From contig CAJNOL010001130.1 of assembly GCA_905250125.1 (NCBI GenBank), positions 1 through 64,000 on the forward strand: 64,000 bases of DNA. Direction: 5' to 3'. The notes beneath the pieces are model-generated. The model was given only the letters and a program-made list of their open reading frames with translations, was not told the DNA's origin and did not search any database. The position numbers and the translations under genes were made by a program. This document shows, piece after piece, positions 49,194 through 60,148 of this stretch. Each line of letters opens with the position of its first letter. The first letter of the stretch is position 1. The stretch comes from Rotaria sordida (taxonomy: Eukaryota > Rotifera > Eurotatoria > Philodinida > Philodinidae).

Positions 49194-50505
49194 TGTGACA
49201 ATTTTTAGATAGAAGAAAAGTTAGCGCTGATAAAACTACGCTTTATTATATTGCTTCCTATTAAGAATCGCATCATTTCCATACAAAGCATACACTTATA
49301 TACTCGTCCATCAGACAGAAGAAAGGAAGAGAAGGACAAAGTGTAACATGATGTACGAAATAATAACAGTAAGGGCGGATCAAACATAATGCATAATATG
49401 CGCTTAACCGAGAGCATTATACCCCCGATGGAAATTGGACGCTATCCCGTGCGTCCGTAACATCAAGAGAGAAGAAAAAAAGAAAAAAAACTAACAGAGA
49501 GGAGACAAGTAGCAGAAAGTGTCGAAATAGTGTATCGACTTAGAACGATATTAATGAGGATACATTAACAGAAGAAGAAAAAAAAATACAACGAAGAAAT
49601 ACATGCGAACGAACAGCTGTTAAAATGCTGGTGAAGGTGTGACATTGATGAGACAAACCACCAGACAACAGAAGGAAAACACTTCCACTACGTTCTGCTC
49701 ATGGATGAATCGACGATTTGGTCGGTATGTCGCCATCTCAATCCTTACCTAATTGAGATGGACTCAGCTATTTATATACGTAAGCCGATGTGTCACTACG
49801 CACGTACCAGAAGCCACAGCCGTTCAGTGCATTGAGGAGGTGAAAAGACACAATAAGGTCACACCAGCACTCGCAAACTTTAATGTTGATGTCACTTGGA
49901 AGTTAGAGACGAGCGGTATAGTTGCGCTGTTGACATGAGTGTATGAAACTGATGAAGAGAATGAACGAAGTGCTGGATAATAGCGTGAGTCGAGACGCCA
50001 AAGCGCAGTACGTACCGATATTATAAGGAAAATGCGTTGGGACTACGCACAGTCGGCTGGAACGCAAGCCACCCTTTAGTACGTTCGCTGACATTCGGTA
50101 ATAATACTGCCCCTACATCATCTCCAGTTATTCGACAGCTCGAACATAATCGGTATCATCGTTTTATTTCGTGTTGTTCAAAATAAAATGTGATGCAAGG
50201 ATGATGTTGTAAACTAAGATGAAGACGTTGGACTTTGAACACAAGAGAAAGAAGACCGATTGCCAGGATCGCCAAATGTGACGATTTTTAGATTAAGAGA
50301 AGAGTTAGCACTGATGGCACTATGCTCTATTATATTTCTTTCTATCAAGAATCGCATCGTTTCCATACAAAGCATACACTTATATACTCGTCCATCAGAC
50401 AGAAGAAAGGAAGAGAAGGACAAAGTGCAACATGATGTACGAAGTAATAACAGTAAGGGCAGATCAAACATCGTGCATAATATGCACTTAACCGGGAGCG
50501 TTACG
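49194..50505 (-). mobile_element. Short LTR-type element (two about 228 bp direct repeats)
   Basis: Direct repeats at 49194-49421 and 50277-50505 are about 90% alike and begin TGTGAC on the plus strand. On the minus strand each would run TGTAA/CG...GTCACA, with inverted TG/CA-type ends as in LTRs. Next to the right repeat, read on the minus strand, is TTTGGCGATCCTGG, which looks like a tRNA-primer-binding site, so the element is tentatively minus-strand. The 855 bp interior has no recognisable gag, protease or reverse transcriptase. It fits a terminal-repeat-in-miniature element or an internally deleted LTR retrotransposon. Sequence divergence between the repeats indicates an old insertion. 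Confidence 0.6.
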
Positions 50506-51297
50506 TAAAATAGTCTGTTTTGCAGAGTGAAAAGTTCTCTATCGAATGATGTAAGAATGACGTCTTTCAATGCTGGTCGCTCCTCAGAAAGGGAAGAAGG
50601 AAATCGACCCGTTATTTATGATCCACTCGTTACTCTATGATCATTGTAGTGCCTCAAGTAGTCGATTGTGCTTGGATTGAAAGTAAAATCGAGTACACAA
50701 CATCGATGCCTTACATTGTCATCACTTCATTGCATCCAACCCGTCTTTTGATACTTAACTAAGATGAAGGCCAGCAATGCCGTTCAGATGAGCATCATTA
50801 ATAATGATATACATCAGTCGAGGACGATTACCAAGCGGACGCAACATGCGCAGGGCACGATGAAGCACTCATAACCTCTTCTTGGCACTGTCCTCTAATT
50901 TCATCCACCGTATACTATGAGAATTAAGAGAAAGTTCGCGAAATCACGTCCTCTCCCAATTTCGAACAAGTTCTTGAAGGGCTATAAGCGATACACTTAC
51001 GTTTGTGACCAGTGGAGAGTTTATCAACACTGTGCTTCAAGACGAAATAGTAGAAGAGCAAACAGTAAGTCACGAGAGAGGTTTTTCGATAAATGCACAG
51101 CAAAACAAGGAAAATTTAGTAATTAGTAATAGTTGTATAGTGGAAATTTTCATGTATTATTAACAATCGGATTGTAAGACTTTGTCATGCACTAAACATA
51201 CTGCATCTGAATCAATATCGATTATGTACGAATTGTCTAGAACTTGCATCTGCCAGAAGAAAATACTCATTTATTAACACTACAGAGAGGCTGAGGC
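50506..51297. other. Upstream region of the permease gene
   Basis: No TATA box or ORF that I can support. The 69-codon ORF at 50917 is basic, with no recognisable domain. Confidence 0.35.
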
Positions 51298-53865
51298 ATG
51301 TCGATGAAGAGAATAATAGAAAAGTTCAATTTCAGATTGAAAAAAAGTATGTCTTCTCCCGGTCCTTCACCCGCCGTTGTTGTCATGACTGCGGAATCCA
51401 ACGTAGTAAAAGAAGACGAAGAAGAACCAGACATCCGTCGTGAACATGAAATGGGTTATCACCAAGAACTCTATCGTGGTTTTTCTCCATTCATGTCATT
51501 TGCCTTCTGTTTCACTGCTGTCAATGTGCTCACATCCCTTTCAATCAGTTTCACCGATGCACTGAGAACTGGTGGATCGGGTGTGGCCATATGGTCTTGG
51601 TTTGTTGGATCTGGTTTTACAATTCTCGTCGGTCTATCATTAGCTGAAATCTGCTCTGTATATCCAAGTGCTGGTTCTGTCTATTATTGGTATATAATAA
51701 AGAGTTGCTAGTAATTTTTCAAAAATGAAACTATATTTCAACTCTAGGGCTGGTCAATTAGTATCTACTCGACATGCTCCATTGGCTTCATTTATTTGTG
51801 GATGGTTCAATTTCATTGGCAATGCATCAGGTAAAGAAGGAAAACAATATTCTAAATGTCCTCTGTTTTTGGCATATTGAAGCTAATGCTGCGTTCTCAT
51901 CCGGTTTCGCTAGCATTGTTAATGCTGCTCTTATTCTTGATGGTAAACAATCGTTGAGTACAGGAGCGCAAGTAGGTATTAGTATAGGAATTACCGTTGT
52001 ATGGGCCATTCAAAACATATTCCGGATTGATCAACAAGGATGGTTCAATAACCTTGCTGCTATCTTTCAAATAACTTCTACAATTAGTACTGTTGTTGTT
52101 CTCTTGGTTATGGCACCTGAACGAGCTTCTGCTCATGATGTTTTTATATCCACATACAATGGTACTGGATTTCCCTTTCTATATATGTGTTGTATTGGTA
52201 TCCTTTCAACACTGTTCTCAATGGCCGGTTACGACGGTAAGATTTACTGGATTGAAGTTATTTTTACTTTAGTATTATTTCGAAATTATATAGCCGGTGC
52301 TCATTTGGCCGAGGAAACTCAAAACGCTAGTCTTGCAGGTAAGTAAATATCTGAGATAGCGATTGGCTATGTCTATATAGAGAGAACGTCAAAGAATTAA
52401 ACTCGAATTTTGTTTGAACAGATGAAAGACGCTCATTTTGATCTTGAGGAAAACTCCAAATTCGATGTTTTTCTTACAGCTCCTAGAGGGATCATAGGAA
52501 CCTGTGTAATCGGTGCTGTTGTCGGTGCTGCTTACTTACTCGCTCTGCTCTTTGCAATCCCGGATATGGCCTTGTTCATGGAAAATAACAATGATGACAA
52601 TTCTTCGCTCAACTTGGCAGTTGCAGCCTATAAATTAGCTGTACCACGTGGAGGCGCACTTGCACTGACAATTCTTCTAGTAGTTAATGTGTACTTTGGC
52701 GGCATGTCATCTATTACAGTGACCAGTCGGATTGGGTATTGTATGATGTTTACATTTTTGTGAATCACGATTGGAAATGAGTGTTGAAGTATTAAATGAG
52801 AAATTTGTGGTGTCCTCCCCCGCAGACAATGACAAACGTACAGAATTCGGGGAGCTTTCAACAGAGATGGAACCGGTCTACTGGTCTAGACTAGTCTACC
52901 GATAGTGAACAGGATAATGATGATACGTCAGTTTATCAGGAAAACCCGACCTATCGACAAAATATCGATCTGCAGACAACAGGCTGAAGCTTGAAATGAA
53001 ATCTTCTTGCGCAGCGAACTCTTTTGTGGGTTACCTTCGTACATTGGATACAATCATAGAGCAGGAAAGTGAAAGATATAGATCGTTCGATCCAAAATCC
53101 AGACCGGTATCAGTTTCATCTCGGGCTTCCAAGTACCATTAAGATTAATATGGTTAGGACTATCCTAAAGGAGTGGAACGGATCCATCGTGTTTCACATT
53201 TACATCTCGGACGGATTACGCTGAAAACTTTTCTTTCGTTACTTGATGATTTTTCTTGTTTCAGTTTTGCCATGGCCCGTGATGGTGTATTCCCATTTTC
53301 ATCTTCTCTTCGTTGGATTTTTCCGCCGACCAAAGCACCATTGGTTATTATAGCTTTGGTCGTGAGTATTGATTGTCTTCTTCTTTTACTCCAGCTAGCA
53401 TCAACTACTGCATTTGCTGCTATTATCTCGATTGCTACGCTCGGCTTCCAAATCTCTTATGTAATACCTATTTTCTTTCGATGTACAGTTGGTCGAAAGA
53501 GATTCCCTGTTGGTGAATTCAATTTAGGCCGATTCAGTCTTCCTATTGCTATTGTTTCGGTTGTTTGGCTTTTTATCACTTCAATATTCATGTTCTTCCC
53601 TTCAACTTATCCTGTAACAGGAGATAATATGAACTATGCTATTGTGATCATTGGTGGTGTGGCATTGATCGCTGGAACCTATTGGATTGTTTCTGCCCGC
53701 CATTGGTTTATGGGTCCTAAACGAGATCGTGTCGATTCGATTGTATTACCACCGGTTTTCATTGCCACAGTTCACTGTAAGAAAGAAATATCATCACGTA
53801 ATATTATTCTAACTTGATTGTAACCCTTGTTTTTAATACATTTAGTTAAAAACACAGAAGAATAG
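51298..53865 (+). CDS. APC-superfamily amino acid/GABA/choline-type permease
   Basis: Seven exons (51298-51689, 51748-51830, 51883-52236, 52294-52338, 52480-52735, 53265-53776, 53846-53865) join in frame to 553 aa, the usual size for this family. A polar N-terminus of about 60 residues is followed by about 12 hydrophobic segments. Family signatures are YRGFSPFMSFAFCFT (59-73), LAEICSVYPSAGSVYYWAGQ (115-134), AGYDGAHLAEETQNA-like residues after TM6, and SITVTSRIGFAMARDGVFPF across the fifth junction. A C-terminal ARHWFMGPKRDRVD is typical of fungal and bacterial ACT-type (amino acid-choline transporter) permeases. The protein likely imports an amino acid, GABA, choline or polyamine across the plasma membrane; the substrate cannot be told. 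Introns are 52-141 bp apart from one of 529 bp. This subfamily is common in fungi, bacteria and plants but rare in animals, so horizontal acquisition is likely. Confidence 0.85.
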
Positions 53866-56200
53866 TCACAAGAATCCATTCAACGAAATGATTAATTAAA
53901 CTGACGTGTGAGTATAGAATAACTGCTCTCTATGTAATAAAACTAAGGGTATTCCTTGCTTTCAAAGGAAGGTTTCGTAGCTAAAACAGTATTGAGCAGA
54001 GCAAGGAATCTAATGTAAATCTTCCTCTATTACATAAGTCACGAACATCGGAAAATTCCATTGTCATTAGTGATCAATAAAGTTTAATTATTATTCACAC
54101 ATCTTAGATCATACTCGAATATTCTTTCATGTTCTATATCATTCACATAAGAAAAGGATGAGAAGTTAGCGTTACTTTACTAGGTAACTGCCTATCCCTA
54201 CATAAGAGCAAAAGAATCGTCTGTCCTTTTACCAACTCAGCTTGATCGTGCTTCACTATCTATCTAGAAAAGTCTTATTGTATACGACTCTGTTTATTGA
54301 AAGGAGTGAATAATGAGCCACATTTTAATGACTCACATTTTATTATGTACTGTTCCATAGCACTGCCTCTCTTCTATTGACATAAGTAGAAATAATAAAT
54401 AATAAATACGTCAATAGGAAAACAATCAATTTCTACTATAATCAAGCAATTCATTAGCTGATCTAATATATTTCAAGCCAGAATTTGTAAGATTCAGTTT
54501 AACTTCAACTATTTCTCACCGTATGTTTATCACTAGCGCAGCTAAAAAACTATGATCGATAATATCGACTCATGCTCGGTTGACTGAGATAGGAAGTATG
54601 TTTTCAAAAAAAGGATATTCGCCAATGTTGAACATATGGGGCGAAAATAGTCTCAAAAGGTTTTATTTGTTATTCCGTAATTTGACGAGCTATGACTGTT
54701 TTCTCTAGCGCCATATACAGCTTCACATATCCATCTTTTTTTGCGCCAAACGCCCATCATATATGATCGAGACATAAGTAACTAGTTGCCATACCGTGCA
54801 CTGCTGGACTCCTACCATGACTCTGTAGTGACTTCATTTAGCATTACTTTCGAGTCCTATCTGTGGTAAAAAAAAAATCTGATGAAAAATGGTTGAAGTT
54901 AACTAAAGTTTTACATGTCCCGAAACTTATGACTGGCACTGTATGTAGTGGGAAAAATGACATTCTCTGTTCGCTCAAATTGTAACGGACATACTAATGT
55001 GCTCTTTGATATTTTTGGACGTCCTAGGTTTGAACTTCTAATGTACTTTCTTATTTTGCAGGGATTTCAAATTCACAGATCCAGAAAGTTCCAATTTTTG
55101 TCTTTGCAATGTAGCTATTAATCTCTGCCACAGATTGTAACAAAAATGCCGAAAACGCTTCTAAAACGTCATAGACGGTGACAAATATGTTGACATGCTA
55201 CTTTGAATTTCTTTCCTTTTTGGACTTAGTCCTTTTAGATTTTCACATGATTTTTCAACTTCTTGAACTGAATTGAGACGCGACTATAGAGGTTTTAGTA
55301 TAGTATTATTAATTTTCCGACTTCTGAATTTTAGATTTTGCGCTACAGAGCTGTTAGTCAGACTTGAAGCGTAGAGCAAATAGCTTTGATCAGGCGATAT
55401 CGCCTTGCTCTTCACACTTTGTGACAGAGTGGTTGAGATGTTACTCTCGGCTTGTGTACGAGGCGTTTTTTGAATTTGGGACCATGACATTATTCATTTT
55501 AGGAGCATTAGTTTTTTGAGTACGAAAGCATGGAATTATAGATTTTTGAAACATGCTAATCGGATGTATCAGCCTAACCGCTCACTAGCGATACTTTTAA
55601 CATCACAGACTATGGTAGATATTTTGATCTGTTTATTTACTTTATCATCGCAGACAGTATGATGTCGGCATAGTCGAGGTATCCGTTTACAATTAGAACG
55701 GATTCATAATGTTTAAAATTTTAACCCTACAAGAATTATGCCAAGTGATCTACTTGAAATTATTATATCTCAATCAAACAAACTGTTTGAAAATATTGCC
55801 TATCTGATCTTACATACTTTTTATTTTTAGGGTTTTTTCAATATTTGGTTTTGTGGATTTATTGACTTCGGATTTATGAACTTTTGACTTAAAGATTATT
55901 TTTGTTTGTTTTTTTTTCTCATATTCGTACATTGACTGTTTTGTCTTTATGATTTCTGTTTTATTTATTCTTCGAGTTTTAATTGTGAGTTTTATATAAC
56001 CTTTTAGATTGGTTCTGGATTTTCTTTTTTTTTCATATTTTTAGAGATTTGTACTACTTTTTAGATTTTTGAATGCTTAATATAATAAATTTATTCAGAA
56101 AAGAGAAAGTTCATTGACTGTAAGGTTACCATAACGCTAAAGTCAATAATTGAAGAATAGAGATTTCACATAAAAATCTGAGAGATCTCAAAGTTCTATG
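53866..56200. other. Intergenic; possible Tc1 end
   Basis: At about 54900-54943 the plus strand reads CCCGAAACTTATGACTGGCA and CTGTATG; its reverse complement starts CAGTGCCAGTCATAAGTTTC, like the inverted end of a Tc1-type transposon. I found no matching partner end, so it may be a solo relic. Otherwise no gene was recognised. Confidence 0.35.
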
Positions 56201-56252
56201 GAGGAGGGTGTGGATTTTCTCTTCACCAACATTTACCCTCACACCCAAGCTT
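56201..56252. repeat. Telomere-like fold-back
   Basis: GGAGGGTGTGGATTTTC, a short spacer with CTTCACCAACATTTA, then CCCTCACACCCAAGC. G-rich then C-rich. Confidence 0.55.
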
Positions 56253-57717
56253 GAAATATATTTAGCGTTTTCAAGTGTTTTTTCAATTTTTTTTGTCTGC
56301 TTAAGAAATGAAAGAATAATTGTGTGAATGCTGTATGTGTAGAAAAATGTGAGTTCCGTTTATTGCATAACACTTAGCATAGATTGAATACCAACGAAAG
56401 AGAAAACAATACGAGTATACATAACATAAACGAATACGCAAAGTTAAATTGCAAAAGCTACTGTACAATATAGGTATACATATTGGAAGAATTCAGTCTG
56501 TGAAGTGTGATGCCAGATTATGAACAACCAACACGTATGTGAATTTAAATGACCGAAGCCTCTCTACATGAAAAATAGGTTGAATAAATATACTTATATC
56601 ATTCTCTCATCATAAGCGAATTTACAAATCAGTTTTCATTCGAATTTTCAACAGTAGCGTATTCTCACGCACAAAATTTGTCACTATTTTCTAACTCTTG
56701 AAGAACTTTATCTATCTTGGAAAAAATATTCTTTTCCAATGAATTAGACTTGTGATCACAATATCACATCACTGAGTTTGCAGAAGAAATCTATTATTAC
56801 AAGATCAATGGGCTCACGGGCTGATAACATTATGAAGAATATGTGCACATGGTCCCATGAGTCGATACTAGTTTACTGTTGAAGAGAAAAGCATAAATTC
56901 CATGTAAAAAAGTGAATGGCATTAAAAAAGATCGAATCAGAAAACATTGAGGAAAAAAATGTCGAAAATGTTAGCATACAATAGGTTAGATTATTCAGAT
57001 GTAGATAGTTTATTAATATAGGGAGTAGAGAAAAATTTTTTAATAAATTATACATGAACAATATTATAGATGATGGTGTACACGTACGCACAACATCCAT
57101 CTGTTTGATACATTCAGTACCGTTTTGTTTTAGTTTCTTGGGTTTCTTATATACAATACTGTATAACACCAGTAAAGGCTTGTCTTTATTCGACACAAGA
57201 AACTATGAATTATCAATGGTGGTTGTCATTAAATAAATTACTATTGAATTTATAAGAAAAACCGATAAATATATCTATTATATCTATAATAAAAATTTAA
57301 TTGTCATTTGAATCCTATATTGTTATTTGATAGTCATCTTTCTTCTTATTGTAATAATCGCACTATACAATGAACAATTACCAAAAATATCGTAAGGCAA
57401 CGTTAGACGCCAATAGAATACACATCAACAGTGAATTGTCTATTTACACCTTATATATATATATATCTTTATGATAATGGAAACTTTACAGTTCAAATAA
57501 GATAATCTACCGTCTCTAATTCTAATCCAGTATTCGTTGTTATTAGTAATATGAACAGCAACAATTGACCGGATATCATCTTAGCACATAATGAAAGATG
57601 TTAGCATAGATGTTTTCTTTAACGTTTGCTAACTCTAACGCTTAAACTGAAACATTTTTTTTTCAAACGTTTTTTTCTCTGTTACTTCAACGTTTTTAAA
57701 TATAATTAACTGCATAC
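56253..57717. other. Intergenic, no supported feature
   Basis: AT-rich; short ORFs without motifs; TA microsatellite near 57454. Confidence 0.4.
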
Positions 57718-58320
57718 TAAAGCTGTCAACAGGGTGGTTTTTTTTATGGCTTAATCTGGCTAGGAATGGCTGCAGGCCAAACCAAGCGGTTTGATATTTC
57801 TGATATTTCGAATACATTTTATTATGTTATAAAAAAATAAGATAATTACAAGTTCTTGCATGAAATAGAAAATTAAAACAAAGATACACAAATCATAAAT
57901 ATTTTTTATGCAAGAAACACTTGAATTGATACAATGTTGTTGATCGTATCAGTTCTGTTTCGTATAATCGGAAAAATTTATGCATATTCGTAAAAACAAT
58001 ATATTATTAGGAATACAACCAAGAAATAAACGATATTTATAAGAACAGGTAAGGACATTTACATTTGACAATCAATTTTCGCAACAGGACGAACACGAAC
58101 TTTCGTATCCAATTGTCTGGAATCGGGATAAGTTCTTCTCTCGGTTCTACAACACTTAATTAACGTTCTCGATCTAATCATTTATTGTTGGAATTGAATG
58201 GCTTTGTCAAAGTACTGTCGCATAATAAGGCGATGCATCAATATTTGCTGTCCAAAACATAGGAGCTAGGTCAACAACTTTGACCTGACCTGACAAGTGC
58301 TTGACAGACCGACAGCTCTA
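57718..58320. mobile_element. hAT-like non-autonomous element (decayed)
   Basis: The ends are TAAAGCTGTC (57718-57727) and inverted TAGAGCTGTC (58311-58320). The flanking octamers CTGCATAC and TCGCATAT agree at five of eight positions, consistent with a decayed 8 bp hAT target duplication. The interior lacks a transposase. GTCAACAGGG near the left and CCTGACCTGAC near the right look like subterminal motifs. Confidence 0.5.
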
Positions 58321-58569
58321 TCGCATATATCATATCGAATTTCATCGTATAGTAAATTCTATTGATAAAGTAAATTCTCCATCGTTTAATCTGATTAGCA
58401 TATGAACCTTATTTTTATTTGTATAATATCGTCGCTATGAAGTCATATCTACAGTAAGGTACACAAGTCCATGTCCTTCTCACACTTCAACTCTCTAGAA
58501 GGTGAAGAAAGGTCTATATATAGTTGTGTAAACCATAACCCTTCGTAAACATTTTTCTGTCAGAAGAAA

Positions 58570-58923
58570 ATGCCTCGACAACTCGTCTGGCGAAGATCCC
58601 CATTCGGACTGTCAAATATAATATTGCCAAGGTACTTGAGCAGTAGATTCAACAAAACAACGACGAAAGAATTGGCGAAAAACTGCTTTAGGACCGGGGA
58701 GGGCATGTATCCCGATGGACAGTACAGTGGCAGCTTAAACGAATCGGTTACAAAAGTATTTTGTCCTATGTGCGCCGATATTGATACAGAAGCAGAAAAT
58801 GCACATATCCAATGGGCCATCCAACACAAAGATGATGATATTGAAGCCGAACAATATTCATCAACGAGACTTGCAACCAATTATTCAGAAACACCATTCG
58901 TCAATGGTCAAAGGATCCAATGA
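58570..58923 (+). CDS. Hypothetical 117-residue ORF
   Basis: I do not recognise it. The product is hydrophilic, with a basic N-terminus (MPRQLVWRRSPFG), a GEGMYPDGQYSG segment that faintly recalls a MORN repeat, and one CPMC pair. A TATATATA at about 58514 lies 55 bases upstream, where a promoter could be. The opposite strand is also open over nearly the same interval, which weakens the case. Confidence 0.3.
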   Translation: MPRQLVWRRSPFGLSNIILPRYLSSRFNKTTTKELAKNCFRTGEGMYPDGQYSGSLNESVTKVFCPMCADIDTEAENAHIQWAIQHKDDDIEAEQYSSTRLATNYSETPFVNGQRIQ

Positions 58924-59429
58924 GTGAGGTCAAACGAATTTCGAAGAACAGAGAGAAGGTCATGGTTTGAGACGGCTTCAATGTCAAGAGCGTAATCGAC
59001 TATCATTCGTTCAAGATTATTATTGTCGGTCCTTATATGATGTTTCTGGTTAAGTTTATTGTGTATCATTATTTACTCTCACTGTTTGATCGAATTGACT
59101 ATACATATATGAAGTTCAACCTTCCCTTATCATTTCTTCTTATCATATGCTTTGTCCTTCCCTTGTCATTTCTTTTTATCACATGCTTTGTTCTCCGTTT
59201 TGTCATTACTATGCATTGTTAACCATCTCTCTCTCTCCTTGACTCTTTCTCTCCTAGTTGGGTATATCAACGTGTGCTTTTGCCGTAAACGATACGATTA
59301 ATGATAAGAAGAGGCTAAATAAAATGTAACTCCATCCGCGCTAGCTCTTCTTCTATCAGAAATCATCACACCTTCTTACGTTCAAATTCTTCATAATCAC
59401 TTTATCCGCAACGCCAGACGGTAATTTGA
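58924..59429. other. Intergenic, no supported feature
   Basis: Contains CT-rich imperfect repeats (about 59118-59200: CTTCCCTTATCATTTCTT and CTTCCCTTGTCATTTCTT, a local duplication). Nothing else is supported. Confidence 0.4.
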
Positions 59430-59697
59430 TCGATACTGGCAATTGCAACAAGATAATGACTCCAAACATAGACGTCGAGTGAAGAAGGAATTATTACGTA
59501 AGAAAATGTTCGAAATGATTGATTGATTGTCGAACAGTCCCGATGTTAATCTAATGAAGAACCGCTGCTCGATCATCAAATGTTATGTCGAGAAGCGGAA
59601 ACCATTAAATCTTGATGTACTCAACAGATTATTGCACGAAGAATGGGACAAAACTGACTTGACTACTCTAAATAATTTTTTGTATCTTGTCCTATGA
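59430..59697 (+). mobile_element. Tc1-type transposase C-terminal relic
   Basis: Continuous plus-strand reading gives QQDNDSKHRRRVKKELL (the second catalytic Asp region, QxDNxPKH in the family), then ID, a TGA in place of the conserved Trp, LSNSPDVNLMKNRCSIIKC (family: SPDLNPIENxW), VEKRKPLNLD, and LLHEEWDKTDLTTLNN. The order and spacing are those of Tc1-like DDE transposases. The catalytic glutamate of the IENxW region is replaced by Lys, and the N-terminal two thirds are missing. It is a dead fragment; no inverted repeats were found around it. Confidence 0.8.
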
Positions 59698-60148
59698 CTT
59701 ATCATATTCATCCTGAGAAATACTTGAAGTACTGGGGACAAAGACTTTTACACCTTATTCTATATATATATATATATATATCTGTTGGCGACATCTTCAG
59801 AATCTAAAATTCGTTGGTTTATCAATGTTTCTAATCACTGAGATCCATATCATCTTTTACGGCACGGTTGCTAATACTGTTTTTTTCAATTCTGCTATCA
59901 TTTATTCAAAACATTTTCTTCGATATCCCTGGTGAGTTAATAATATTCTTCGATATACTACAAACGATTAGAAAAAAAAAAGTAAATGATTGATTTACTC
60001 TATTTCATATCACAGTTGATTTTACATTTTACATTCTCATGACTAGATATGTATGATACTTCTAGAATATCATCACATTGATTATGATATGTCTCATATA
60101 CTTCAACGTATTATATTTCTTTGTTTTAGATTTTTTTTTGAAATTAAT
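59698..60148. other. Upstream region of UGDH
   Basis: (TA)n microsatellite at about 59760-59780 and T-rich stretches. No promoter motif that I would assert. Confidence 0.35.

Noticed and set aside
58560-58880. 106-codon minus-strand ORF opposite the hypothetical gene
   Set aside because: No motif; at most one strand is likely coding and the plus strand has the better upstream TATA context.
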